Assembly (NCBI GenBank): GCA_946185535.1
Contig: CAMHJX010000022.1
Span: 1-54,703 of the forward strand
Length of the DNA: 54,703 bases
Direction of reading: 5' to 3'
DNA from: an uncultured Bacteroidales bacterium
Lineage (GTDB): Bacteria; Bacteroidota; Bacteroidia; Bacteroidales; F082
The notes beneath the pieces were generated by a model that saw nothing but the letters and a program-made list of their open reading frames with translations, ran no database searches and was not told where the DNA came from. Position 1 is the first letter of the stretch; each line of letters begins with the position of its first letter. Shown here piece by piece: positions 31,494-38,461 of this stretch. Position numbers and translations under genes: made by a program.

Positions 31494-31667
31494 ATGGAAT
31501 TGCAAACCGTCATCCTTGAGAATGATAACCTTATACCAAGTGGAGCAATCGTTGAGGACATGAGTGTCAGACGCTCAAGTATCGCGAAGGTGCTTTGGCG
31601 CAAACCTGACACTCAAGTGCCAAAAAGCGAAGTCATTATCGGCGGTGTTGAAAAATATATTGACTAA
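31494..31667 (+). CDS. 57-residue protein of unknown function, first gene of the retropepsin operon
   Basis: Short frame starting MELQTVILENDNLIPSGAIV and ending GGVEKYID, stop TAA. It has a -7 promoter element 27 bases upstream and is followed after 3 bases by the retropepsin gene, so the two should be translated together. The composition is ordinary for a folded or partly extended cytoplasmic protein, with one Trp and a Lys/Arg-rich centre (SVRRSSIAKVLWRKP). I do not recognise it. It might be a substrate, inhibitor or DNA-binding partner of the protease. It is too short to have been listed among long open frames, but the promoter and spacing support it as a real gene. Confidence 0.65.
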   Translation: MELQTVILENDNLIPSGAIVEDMSVRRSSIAKVLWRKPDTQVPKSEVIIGGVEKYID

Positions 31668-31670
31668 GGT

Positions 31671-32114
31671 ATGGGGGCCATCACAAGACGATTTCAAGAA
31701 AAGGTTGACTGCATTGTCACCGAATGTTATGTATATGCAGCAACAAACCTAACCCGTGGTGATAGCGTTAAGCGGGTGAAAATCATGCGCTCTCTTTGGG
31801 ATACGGGTGCTTCCGTTTCGCTCATTTCTGCACGAGTTGCAAAGGTTTTAGGTCTTACTTCCATAGGAAAATCAGGTGTTTCAGGATATAACGAAGGAAT
31901 TGATGTTAAAGACACTTTCCTTATTCACCTTGGCCTTCCGACTGGTGACATTGTCACTAACATCATGGCAATGGAATTTGAAAGCGATGAGTATGATGTC
32001 GTTATAGGTATGGATGTCATTTGCAACGGCGACTTAGCCATTACCAACAAAGACGACAAAACGACTTTCTCTTTCAGAATTCCGTCCGAGCAGGAAATTG
32101 CTTTTTCAAAATAA
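31671..32114 (+). CDS. retropepsin-like aspartyl protease
   Basis: A 147-residue protein with the retroviral-type aspartyl protease core: catalytic LWDTGASVSLIS (Asp44 in DTGAS) and the second-half motif YDVVIGMDVI, equivalent to the IIGMDIL of this family. The N-terminus MGAITRRFQEKVDCIVTECY has no signal peptide, so it should be cytoplasmic and act as a homodimer, each subunit giving one Asp. Bacterial single-domain retropepsins of this size are mostly uncharacterised. It begins 3 bases after the 57-residue gene, and an EamA-type transporter gene starts 21 bases after its stop, so the unit may have three genes. No phage or retroelement genes are nearby, which argues against a viral relic. 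Confidence 0.85.
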   Translation: MGAITRRFQEKVDCIVTECYVYAATNLTRGDSVKRVKIMRSLWDTGASVSLISARVAKVLGLTSIGKSGVSGYNEGIDVKDTFLIHLGLPTGDIVTNIMAMEFESDEYDVVIGMDVICNGDLAITNKDDKTTFSFRIPSEQEIAFSK

Positions 32115-32135
32115 CAGGAATAGAGATTATTTCCG

Positions 32136-32996
32136 ATGCTTTACCTCATCCTGGCAATACTATTCTCCACTGGCGTCTTCGTGGCCATGCGCCTCTTCGA
32201 GCGCTTCAATCTGGACAACCACCAGGCGCTGATGTGGAACTATGTCTTCGCCACCTGTACGGGATTCCTCATGTGCAAGCAATTCGACACACCCGCTCAG
32301 CTGGTCGGCGAGCCTTGGTTCGGCCTCTCGCTCGTGACAGGCTTCTGGTTCATCTTTACCTATGTGTTGATGACAGCCTCCACCCAACGCTCGGGCGTGA
32401 CGGTCACCTCACTGTCGAGCAAGCTCTCGGTGGTTTTGCCCACTTTGGCTGGCGTGGTGCTGTTCAGCGAGAAACTGAATCTCGTTGCCACTATGGGGAT
32501 TGTACTGGCTTTGGTGGCATTGGTGTTGGTGGTAGGTGGAAAAGGACAAACCGATAAACCAAACAAAACCAATTGGTTACTACCCGTTTTAATCTTTTTC
32601 GGGACAGGTACGGGAGACATTTTGATGAAGCTTACCGAGCAACGCAACCAGGGCGACAATATGAGTTTCATGATTGCCTTCATCTATTTCATCGCCCTGC
32701 TGTTCGGCATCATTCTCGTGGCCTACGACCTCATCCACGGCAAGTCGAAGTGGCAGTGGAAAAGCGCCCTCGGCGGCATAGGTCTAGGCATCATCAACTT
32801 CTTCTCGACCTATAGTGTCTATCATGCCATGCGCTGTTTCGACAATGTAGTGCTCTTCCCCGTTTACAATATCGGTGTGGTCAGCCTCACCGCCCTCACG
32901 GGCAGGCTGCTCTTCAAGGAAAAACTCACTTGGAAGAACTACCTCGGCCTGGCCATCGCCATCATTGCCGTCATCCTCATCACCTTAAAGCCATGA
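32136..32996 (+). CDS. EamA-family (DMT superfamily) transporter
   Basis: A 286-residue inner-membrane protein with ten predicted helices arranged as two EamA repeats. Hydrophobic segments include MLYLILAILFSTGVFVAMRL, TGFWFIFTYVLMTASTQRSG, ATMGIVLALVALVLVVGGKG, FMIAFIYFIALLFGIILVAY and the last, YLGLAIAIIAVILITLKP. The RSGVTVTSLSSKLSVVLPTL and LFSEKLN signatures near residues 85-115, and LTGRLLFKEKLTWKNYLGLA near the end, mark the ends of the two repeats. Members move metabolites, amino acids or nucleotides, and the substrate cannot be told. It follows the retropepsin gene by 21 bases, and its stop overlaps the next gene's ATG (ATGA). Confidence 0.88.
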   Translation: MLYLILAILFSTGVFVAMRLFERFNLDNHQALMWNYVFATCTGFLMCKQFDTPAQLVGEPWFGLSLVTGFWFIFTYVLMTASTQRSGVTVTSLSSKLSVVLPTLAGVVLFSEKLNLVATMGIVLALVALVLVVGGKGQTDKPNKTNWLLPVLIFFGTGTGDILMKLTEQRNQGDNMSFMIAFIYFIALLFGIILVAYDLIHGKSKWQWKSALGGIGLGIINFFSTYSVYHAMRCFDNVVLFPVYNIGVVSLTALTGRLLFKEKLTWKNYLGLAIAIIAVILITLKP

Positions 32997-33604
32997 ACGA
33001 CGACACCTATTATATGTTAGCCACGCGCGGTGAAGGTCTTTACAAGGAAAAAGGCAGCAAGTTCATCGCCGAGACCTTCACCGTGATGAGTGAAGATGAG
33101 GCCAAAGAAGCCGTCGCGTCCGTCAAGAAGAAATACTTCGATGCTCGGCACCATTGTTACGCCTATATGATTGGCCCCGACAAAAAGACCTTCCGCTCAA
33201 GCGACGATGGAGAACCTTCGGGCACAGCTGGCAAACCCATCCTCAACCAGATCCTCTCAAAGGATGTCACTAATGTGTGTGTCATCGTGACCCGCTATTT
33301 CGGCGGCATCAAATTGGGCACTTCGGGGCTCATCAACGCTTATAAAACCGCTGCCCGCGATGCCCTTGACAACGCTCAAGTTGAGGAAAAAACCATAAAT
33401 GATATTTACAGTTTGGAGTTCGAGTATCCTTTGATGAATGAGGTCATGCGCATCATGAAAGAGGAGAATTTGGAGCAGCAAAATTCCCGCTTCGAATTGG
33501 ATTGTTATTTGGAGTTTTCAACAAGAAAAAATTCCGCTTCAAGAATTTTCGAAAAATTCAGCAATTTATTTGGGGTAAAAATAACATACATTAAAACGGT
33601 GTAA
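32993..33604 (+). CDS. YigZ/IMPACT family protein
   Basis: A 203-residue protein of the YigZ family (Impact N-terminal domain, then a small C-terminal domain). It starts MNDDTYYMLATRGEGLYKEK at ATG 32993, which overlaps the stop of the transporter gene (ATGA); an earlier start would add 21 residues that are only transporter DNA in another frame. Signature segments: KGSKFIAETFTV, HHCYAYMIG, SDDGEPSGTAGKPIL, VCVIVTRYFGGIKLGTSGLI and NAYKTAARDAL. Bacterial YigZ is a conserved protein of uncertain role linked to translation stress; IMPACT is its eukaryotic relative. Length is normal and all conserved blocks are present. Confidence 0.92.
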   Translation: MNDDTYYMLATRGEGLYKEKGSKFIAETFTVMSEDEAKEAVASVKKKYFDARHHCYAYMIGPDKKTFRSSDDGEPSGTAGKPILNQILSKDVTNVCVIVTRYFGGIKLGTSGLINAYKTAARDALDNAQVEEKTINDIYSLEFEYPLMNEVMRIMKEENLEQQNSRFELDCYLEFSTRKNSASRIFEKFSNLFGVKITYIKTV

Positions 33605-33819
33605 ATCAATTGTTTATATACTTTTTGCTTTTTCAAAATTTGAAAATCTCGTATTTTAGAAAAAAGAAAATTAAAAATCAATAGAAATTTGATTTTTTTA
33701 TAAACAATTAATCATATACTTTTGCAAGGTCAAAATAAGCCGAAAACACGGCCTGAAACATGACACTCATTCTACTTTTCAAGTAGTGTGAAAGACAATA
33801 AAATAGAGCAAATTTTACG
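33605..33819. promoter_or_regulatory. dnaA upstream region: AT-rich, with a distant inverted repeat, -7 element and leader hairpins
   Basis: AATTGTTTATA (33608-33618) has a perfect inverted partner TATAAACAATT (33699-33709). Each is associated with a TATACTTT(T)TGC motif. The right one, TACTTTTG (33717-33724), fits the -7 consensus and should start the dnaA message about 90 bases before the ATG. In that leader GCCG/CGGC (33740-33752) and CTACTT-TTC-AAGTAG (33772-33786) can form hairpins. I see no cluster of TTATCCACA-like DnaA boxes, so an origin is not supported. Confidence 0.5.
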
Positions 33820-35241
33820 ATGACAAAGGACCATGTGGAAATATGGAATAGCTGTCTGTCTGTGATTAAAGACATCGTCACGGAACAGGGGTATAAGACC
33901 TGGTTCGAACCCATCGTGCCGCTCTCTCTGACCGACAATGTGCTGACCTTGCAAGTGCCCTCACAATTCTTCTACGAATACCTTGAGGCGCATTACATCG
34001 ACCTGCTCAAGACGGTCATCAAACGCTTCGTTGGCGCCAAAGGAAAACTGGAATATAGGATACCCGTAGACAGCACCAACACCTTCGGCTCCATCACCCT
34101 GCCCAGCGCCAACCGCAACTTCCCCAAGAACCCCATTGGTCAACCTGCACCGGAACGACTATCATCGGGCCCCATTAACCCGTTTGTCATCCCCGGACTG
34201 AAGAAGCTGCAAATCGACTCGCAGCTGAACGAGAACTACACCTTCGAAAACTTCATCGAGGGCGAATGCAACCGTCTGGCCCGCACGGCCGGAATGAGAG
34301 TAGCCAAAGAGCCCGGCAAGACCGCCTTCAACCCCTTGGTGATCTATAGCGGCACAGGCTTGGGCAAGACCCACCTTTGCCATGCCATCGGACTGGAAAC
34401 CAAACGTCTGCACCCCGAGAAGACCGTGCTTTATGTGCAAGCCGAACAGCTATCCACGCAGTATGTGACGGCCAACAAGAACAACAACCGTCCCGACTTC
34501 ATCAACTTCTACCAGATGATCGATGTGCTCATCATCGATGACATCCAATTCCTAGCGGGCAAGGCAGGCACCCAAGATGTGTTCTTCCACATCTTCAACC
34601 ACCTGCAGCAGAACAACAAGCAGATTGTCATCACCAGCGACAAATTCCCGAGTGACCTGCAAGGCATGGAAGACCGGTTGCTGTCGCGTTTCAAGTGGGG
34701 CCTGACCGCCGACCTTCAGTCGCCCGACCTTTCCACGCGTACCTCCATCATTCGTGAGAAGCTTCGCGACAACGGCATCACCTTCCCCGAGGATGTGGTG
34801 CAATACATCGCCAGCAATGTGCGCAACAACATCCGCGAGCTGGAAGGCGTGATGAACTCGCTCATGGCACAGTCGCTGCTCAACAAAAAAGCCGTCACCA
34901 TCGACATGGCGCAGCAAATCATCGACCGCTTTGTGCGCAACACCGTCAAGGAGGTCTCGGTGGAATACATTATTAATATTGTCTGCGAGTATTTCAAGAT
35001 CACGCCTGAGCAGATGTCCCTCAACACTCGCAAGCGCCAAGTGGTGCAAGCCCGCCAGATTGCCATGTACCTGTCGAAGAAATACTCCAATGCCAGCCTG
35101 GTTTCCATTGGCCAGCAGTGCGGCAAGAAAGACCACGCCACGGTGCACCATGCCTGCAAGACCATTGCCAACCAGCTGGAAACCGACAAGCAGTTCAAGG
35201 TGATGTTTGCCGACATCGAGAAGAAAATCGCCTTGTCATAA
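33820..35241 (+). CDS. dnaA: chromosomal replication initiator protein DnaA
   Basis: A 473-residue initiator that binds the origin as an ATP-bound oligomer and opens DNA. It starts MTKDHVEIWNSCLSVIKDIV (domain I, the DnaB/DiaA interaction domain). A variable linker follows to about residue 140. The AAA+ domain has Walker A GTGLGKTH (178-185), Walker B IIDDIQFLAGK (from 238) and the sensor region SRFKWGLTADLQSPD. The C-terminal DNA-binding domain carries ARQIAMYLSKKYSNASLVSI and the DnaA signature KDHATVHHACKTI. All catalytic elements are present. It has its own promoter, and the downstream methyltransferase gene begins 11 bases after its stop, probably in the same transcript. gyrB lies 20 kb away and dnaN/recF are not adjacent, the scattered arrangement usual in Bacteroidota. 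Confidence 0.97.
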   Translation: MTKDHVEIWNSCLSVIKDIVTEQGYKTWFEPIVPLSLTDNVLTLQVPSQFFYEYLEAHYIDLLKTVIKRFVGAKGKLEYRIPVDSTNTFGSITLPSANRNFPKNPIGQPAPERLSSGPINPFVIPGLKKLQIDSQLNENYTFENFIEGECNRLARTAGMRVAKEPGKTAFNPLVIYSGTGLGKTHLCHAIGLETKRLHPEKTVLYVQAEQLSTQYVTANKNNNRPDFINFYQMIDVLIIDDIQFLAGKAGTQDVFFHIFNHLQQNNKQIVITSDKFPSDLQGMEDRLLSRFKWGLTADLQSPDLSTRTSIIREKLRDNGITFPEDVVQYIASNVRNNIRELEGVMNSLMAQSLLNKKAVTIDMAQQIIDRFVRNTVKEVSVEYIINIVCEYFKITPEQMSLNTRKRQVVQARQIAMYLSKKYSNASLVSIGQQCGKKDHATVHHACKTIANQLETDKQFKVMFADIEKKIALS

Positions 35242-35252
35242 CCCCACTTTTC

Positions 35253-35999
35253 ATGACCAACAACTTCGGAAAACTCTATCTCGTACCCAACCTGCTTGGC
35301 GCAACGAAACCTGAACAAGTCATCCCTGCCGGAACACTCGAAATCGTTAGGAAACTCAAACATTTCGTTGTGGAGAGCACCCGCACTTCGCGCCGTGTGC
35401 TAAGCCGCATAGGAATGGACAATGCCATCGACGACATCGAATTCATCGAGCTCGACAAGCACAACGCTCGTAACCTCGACCTCATGGAGCACCTTGGTGC
35501 CTGCCTGCAAGGCGAGGACATGGGGCTGATGTCGGAAGCTGGCACACCTTGCATCGCCGACCCAGGCGCATTGGTTGTAGACTTGGCACATTCCGCTGGC
35601 ATACAAGTGGTTCCATTGGTCGGGCCCAATGCCATGATTCTTGCTTTAATGGCCTCGGGCTTCAACGGACAGTCTTTTGCTTTCCATGGCTACTTGCCTA
35701 TCAAGAGTCCTGAGCGACAGAAAGCCATCAAGGACTTGGAGCGTCGTTCGATGGCCAACAACGAGACGGAGCTCTTCATCGAAACACCTTTCCGCAACAA
35801 CGCCATGCTACAGGACTTGTGCAAGAACCTCTACCCTGCCACGCGCGTCTGTGTGGCCTGCAACCTCACCTGCGATGACGAGCTCATCATCAGCCAAAGC
35901 ATCGGGGAATGGAAAGACTATAAAGGTGATTTAAATAAAAAGCCCGCCGTGTTTTTGGTTTACAGCGAGCCGAAGAGGAACTTCCAAAGGAGAAAGTGA
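35253..35999 (+). CDS. RsmI-like SAM-dependent methyltransferase (tetrapyrrole methylase fold)
   Basis: A 248-residue protein of the RsmI family, whose best-known member 2'-O-methylates C1402 of 16S rRNA. The start MTNNFGKLYLVPNLLG at ATG 35253 follows dnaA by 11 bases; the much longer open frame upstream is dnaA in another phase. Family segments: VESTRTSRRVLSRIG, MGLMSEAGTPCIADPGALVV, PLVGPNAMILALMASGFNGQ, FHGYLPIKSPERQ, and FIETPFRN. It is shorter than classic RsmI (about 280) and has LVPNLLG where RsmI has LVATPIGNL, so it may be the Bacteroidota paralogue with a different target. It converges on queE with a single base between the stop codons. Confidence 0.85.
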   Translation: MTNNFGKLYLVPNLLGATKPEQVIPAGTLEIVRKLKHFVVESTRTSRRVLSRIGMDNAIDDIEFIELDKHNARNLDLMEHLGACLQGEDMGLMSEAGTPCIADPGALVVDLAHSAGIQVVPLVGPNAMILALMASGFNGQSFAFHGYLPIKSPERQKAIKDLERRSMANNETELFIETPFRNNAMLQDLCKNLYPATRVCVACNLTCDDELIISQSIGEWKDYKGDLNKKPAVFLVYSEPKRNFQRRK

Positions 36000-36000
36000 C

Positions 36001-36591
36001 TTACGGGATATTCAGCACCCTGTGGACTTGGAGCGAAAGCCGCCAGCCGGGGTTCTGCATCACGGCTTCCACGCAGGCTTTCATATTAGCCTTTCGCTGT
36101 ACTTCGTCTTCACAAAAACATGGCTGCAAGAAACGATGTCGAGCCTCAATGCCATTGTATTGCGCCAAGTCCTGACCAAGATAAACCACCTTCAATTCAT
36201 CACAATGTGTCAAAACACAAGGCTCTAAATTGCCACCTTCAAAGGCAGATTTTGGCGAAAGCGTGACCCAGTCCAAGTTGTTTGGCAATGGTCGCGTACC
36301 ATTGGTTTCAATGGCGATGGTCTTGTTCGTTTTTTGCTTCAGTTCCGCCACAAATGCCACATCAATAAACAAAGAAGGTTCTCCACCGGTCAGCACAAGC
36401 AATGGTGCGACAGGATAGTTATTGACTTCATCCACAATCTCTTGCACCGACATCATCTGCCCGTCCTGATGCTGTGTGTCACAAAAAGCGCAACGCAAGT
36501 TGCAGCCACTGAAACGCACAAAGACCGCAGGCGTTCCAGAGTGGTAACCTTCGCCTTGAAGAGAGTAGAATATTTCGTTAATCTTGTACAA
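36001..36591 (-). CDS. queE: 7-carboxy-7-deazaguanine synthase
   Basis: A 196-residue radical-SAM enzyme that contracts the ring of 6-carboxytetrahydropterin to 7-carboxy-7-deazaguanine (CDG) in queuosine/preQ0 synthesis. It begins MYKINEIFYSLQGEGYHSGT, the QueE start motif. The [4Fe-4S] cluster ligands are Cys30, Cys34 and Cys37 in CNLRCAFCD, the CxxxCxxC form. TGGEPSLFID is the SAM-contact GGE motif, and TIAIETNGTRPLP is also typical. Last gene of the queF-queC-queD-queE run. The 142-base gap before it is filled by repeats. Confidence 0.93.
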   Translation of the reverse strand: MYKINEIFYSLQGEGYHSGTPAVFVRFSGCNLRCAFCDTQHQDGQMMSVQEIVDEVNNYPVAPLLVLTGGEPSLFIDVAFVAELKQKTNKTIAIETNGTRPLPNNLDWVTLSPKSAFEGGNLEPCVLTHCDELKVVYLGQDLAQYNGIEARHRFLQPCFCEDEVQRKANMKACVEAVMQNPGWRLSLQVHRVLNIP

Positions 36592-36733
36592 TGTTGAATC
36601 GTTGATTGTTTAATTGTTTAATTGATTGACCATCAGCTTTAACTTCGTTGAATCTTCGATTTCAGCAATCAGCTCTCAGCTCAGAACCAACCAAGCTGAT
36701 AGCTGACTGCTGATGGCTGATAGCTTATTAAAA
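36592..36733. repeat. repeat-filled queD-queE gap
   Basis: Next to the queE start the sequence repeats TTGTTTAA/TTAATTG words (36598-36627). 36662-36726 is an array of TCAGC units followed by complementary GCTGA units, closely resembling 1549-1623 in the korA leader. No gene fits here. Confidence 0.65.
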
Positions 36734-37087
36734 TCAATCAAAATTTTGCGGGGCATCATCCTTGATGTAGGAAGCCTTGTTGTCGCGCGACTCCCACACA
36801 TCAGCACGATAACAGTTCGGGACAGTGTCGACAATCCACTTGGCCAAGTTCTCGGCTGTAGGATTGAAATCCAAGACCTCATTGATGTTGGCATGGTCTA
36901 TCTTACCGTGAATCAAGCGCTTAATCTCGGTGAAATCGCACACCATGCCGTTGCTGTCGAGCTTTTCGGTACGGCAATACACATTGATCTTCCAGTTGTG
37001 GCCATGTAGGTTCTCGCATTTGCTCTCATAATCGAGATAGAGCTGATGACATGCGGATATTTCTAAGGTTTTTCTGACGTAATACAT
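36734..37087 (-). CDS. queD: 6-carboxy-5,6,7,8-tetrahydropterin synthase
   Basis: A 117-residue enzyme that converts dihydroneopterin triphosphate to 6-carboxytetrahydropterin, the first dedicated step to queuosine. It starts MYYVRKTLEISACHQLYLDY. The zinc ligands are His14, His28 and His30 (the last two in NLHGHNW), and the catalytic Cys is Cys24 (KCENLHGH). VCDFTEIKRLIHGKIDHANI and PTAENLAKWIVD are family signatures. Complete and of the usual length for the short bacterial type. It lies between queC and queE on the same strand, with repeat-rich gaps on both sides. Confidence 0.94.
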   Translation of the reverse strand: MYYVRKTLEISACHQLYLDYESKCENLHGHNWKINVYCRTEKLDSNGMVCDFTEIKRLIHGKIDHANINEVLDFNPTAENLAKWIVDTVPNCYRADVWESRDNKASYIKDDAPQNFD

Positions 37088-37198
37088 ATTCAGTTGGCAG
37101 TTTTCAGTTGTTCAGTTATTCAGTTGAAGCAGGTTGCTGAGCCTGTCGAAGCACCGTCATTATCTGTCGGCCCTTCGACGGGCTCAGGGACCTTAGCT
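37088..37198. repeat. repeat-filled queC-queD gap: AACTGAA array plus a dispersed palindrome
   Basis: Beside the queD start, TCAGTT units spaced by 2-3 bases (37089-37125) read as AACTGAA repeats on the coding strand. Then GAGCCTGTCGAAG (37139-37151) and CTTCGACGGGCTC (37173-37185) form an inverted repeat of the CCCTTCGAC...CTCAGGG family, also present in rnpB and the TPR regulator gene. Confidence 0.75.
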
Positions 37199-37852
37199 TT
37201 ATGATTCATATTCGGTATGGTCTTCGATTCCAGCATCGATCAGCGCCTGACGACGTTCGCGACAGGTGCCGCATTTACCGCAATGCTTCTCGCCACCTTT
37301 GTAGCAAGAATAAGTCTCGGCGTAATCCAAGCCCAAAGCCTTGCCATGCTCTGCGATCTCCTTCTTGCTAAGGTATGTATAAGGTGCAAAGACCTTAATA
37401 TTCTCGTAGGTTCCCGCCGACACGGCCTCCGACATGGCATTGACAAAGCCAGGACGGCAGTCGGGATAGATGGAATGGTCGCCGGCATGGTTGGCAATCA
37501 TCACGCGCTTCAGACCGTTGCTTTCAGCAATACCAGCAGCGATGGCCAACATGATGCCGTTGCGGAAAGGTACCACCGTCGATTTCATGTTCTCGTCATC
37601 GTAGTTGCCTTCAGGAATGTCGTCAGCGGTCATCAGCAGGGCACTCTTGAAATAGCGATGCATGAATTCAAGAGGGACAATGATATGTTTGATGCCAAGG
37701 CGTTGACAATGCGTCACGGCGCACACTCGTTCACGGCCATTTTGGGTAGAGCCATAGTCGAAGGTGATGGCCAAGGCGATTTCGTCCTTGTATTCATACA
37801 ACATCGTGGTGGAGTCCATGCCTCCGGAGATGATGATTACTGCGTCCTTCAT
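37199..37852 (-). CDS. queC: 7-cyano-7-deazaguanine synthase
   Basis: A 217-residue ATP-dependent enzyme that turns 7-carboxy-7-deazaguanine into preQ0 using ammonia. The N-terminal PP-loop IISGGMDSTTML (about 7-18) binds ATP. TFDYGSTQNGRERVCA follows, and VVPFRNGIMLAIAAGIAES is the family core. The zinc site is at the C-terminus: Cys182 of TYSCYKGG, then GEKHCGKCGTCRERR. Full length. Transcribed after queF and before queD. The 36-base gap upstream consists of AACTGAA repeats that occupy the place of a ribosome-binding site. Confidence 0.95.
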   Translation of the reverse strand: MKDAVIIISGGMDSTTMLYEYKDEIALAITFDYGSTQNGRERVCAVTHCQRLGIKHIIVPLEFMHRYFKSALLMTADDIPEGNYDDENMKSTVVPFRNGIMLAIAAGIAESNGLKRVMIANHAGDHSIYPDCRPGFVNAMSEAVSAGTYENIKVFAPYTYLSKKEIAEHGKALGLDYAETYSCYKGGEKHCGKCGTCRERRQALIDAGIEDHTEYES

Positions 37853-37888
37853 TTCAGTTTTCAGTTGTTCAGTTATTCAGTTGTTCAG
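37853..37888. repeat. AACTGAA tandem array between queF and queC
   Basis: The entire gap is made of TCAGTT units spaced by 2-3 bases (coding strand AACTGAA). The same array stands before queD at 37089-37125. Confidence 0.75.
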
Positions 37889-38359
37889 TTAGGAGTTATG
37901 GAAACTGGCAAGGAGACGGGCGCGCACCATGTCCTGATGCTCCGCATCGCCATAGTTGGCGAAGGGCTTGATGGAAATGCCACCACGCGGATTGAACAAT
38001 CCGATGACCTCCAGATACTTAGGATCCATCAGCTTGACCAGGTCCTTCATGATGATGTTCACGCAGTCCTCGTGGAAGTCGCCGTGGTTGCGGAAGCTGA
38101 AGAGATAGAGTTTCAGGCTCTTGCTCTCCACCATCAAGGTACGCGGAATATAGTTGATGATGATGTGTCCAAAATCGGGTTGACCCGTCTTGGGACACAG
38201 CGAGGTAAACTCAGGACAATCCAAGGTCACAAGGTATTCGTTCTCAGGATGTTTGTTTTCAAACGTCTCCAGCACTTCGGGGGTATAATCGTAATTATAC
38301 TGCGTGTTTTGGTTGCCCAGTAAGGTGACACCTTTCAGTTCTTGTTCGTTTCTTGACAT
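37889..38359 (-). CDS. queF: NADPH-dependent 7-cyano-7-deazaguanine reductase
   Basis: A 156-residue enzyme that reduces the nitrile of preQ0 to the amine preQ1. It begins [20 protein letters not shown]. The catalytic Cys55 lies in [13 protein letters not shown] with Asp62. The QueF motif [20 protein letters not shown] (78-97) gives the NADPH and substrate contacts. The length is that of the short, unimodular QueF type. First gene of the que unit, behind a -7 element 17 bases upstream. With queC, queD and queE it gives the whole path from GTP-derived pterin to preQ1, except the folE-type first step. No preQ1 riboswitch fits in its very short leader. Confidence 0.95.
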   Translation of the reverse strand: MSRNEQELKGVTLLGNQNTQYNYDYTPEVLETFENKHPENEYLVTLDCPEFTSLCPKTGQPDFGHIIINYIPRTLMVESKSLKLYLFSFRNHGDFHEDCVNIIMKDLVKLMDPKYLEVIGLFNPRGGISIKPFANYGDAEHQDMVRARLLASFHNS

Positions 38360-38376
38360 GGTCTATTATTTTGCTG

Positions 38377-38384
38377 CAAAATTA
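38377..38384 (-). promoter_or_regulatory. -7 element of the que operon
   Basis: Minus-strand TAATTTTG fits TAnnTTTG. RNA would start about 11 bases before the queF ATG. Confidence 0.6.
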
Positions 38385-38394
38385 GGAAAAAAAC

Positions 38395-38422
38395 GTAGAG
38401 ACGCAACAATTTGCGTCTCTAC
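38395..38422. terminator. AGAGACG-family palindrome between queF and the POT transporter
   Basis: GTAGAGACGCAA (38395-38406) and TTGCGTCTCTAC (38411-38422) are a perfect 12-bp inverted repeat around CAAT, placed 40 bases after the POT gene's stop on the minus strand. It is the same family as 4059, 49747 and 54288, which all lie at gene ends. It lacks a good T run, so its terminator role is likely but not certain. Confidence 0.6.
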
Positions 38423-38461
38423 AAGATTTCATTCAGATTTGTGACAGATTTGTTTCCAAAA

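Noticed and set aside
31671-32114. Retrotransposon or prophage protease
   Set aside because: No reverse transcriptase, integrase or phage structural genes are nearby; the surroundings are chromosomal housekeeping genes.
33605-33819. Replication origin next to dnaA
   Set aside because: AT-rich, but no cluster of DnaA boxes could be found by eye; dnaA location alone is not evidence in this phylum.
36592-37892. CRISPR array in the que operon gaps
   Set aside because: Repeat units are 5-7 bases with 2-3 base spacing; no spacer-sized unique sequences and no cas genes.
38360-38394. preQ1 riboswitch before queF
   Set aside because: The predicted leader is about 11 bases, too short, and no preQ1 aptamer pattern is visible.
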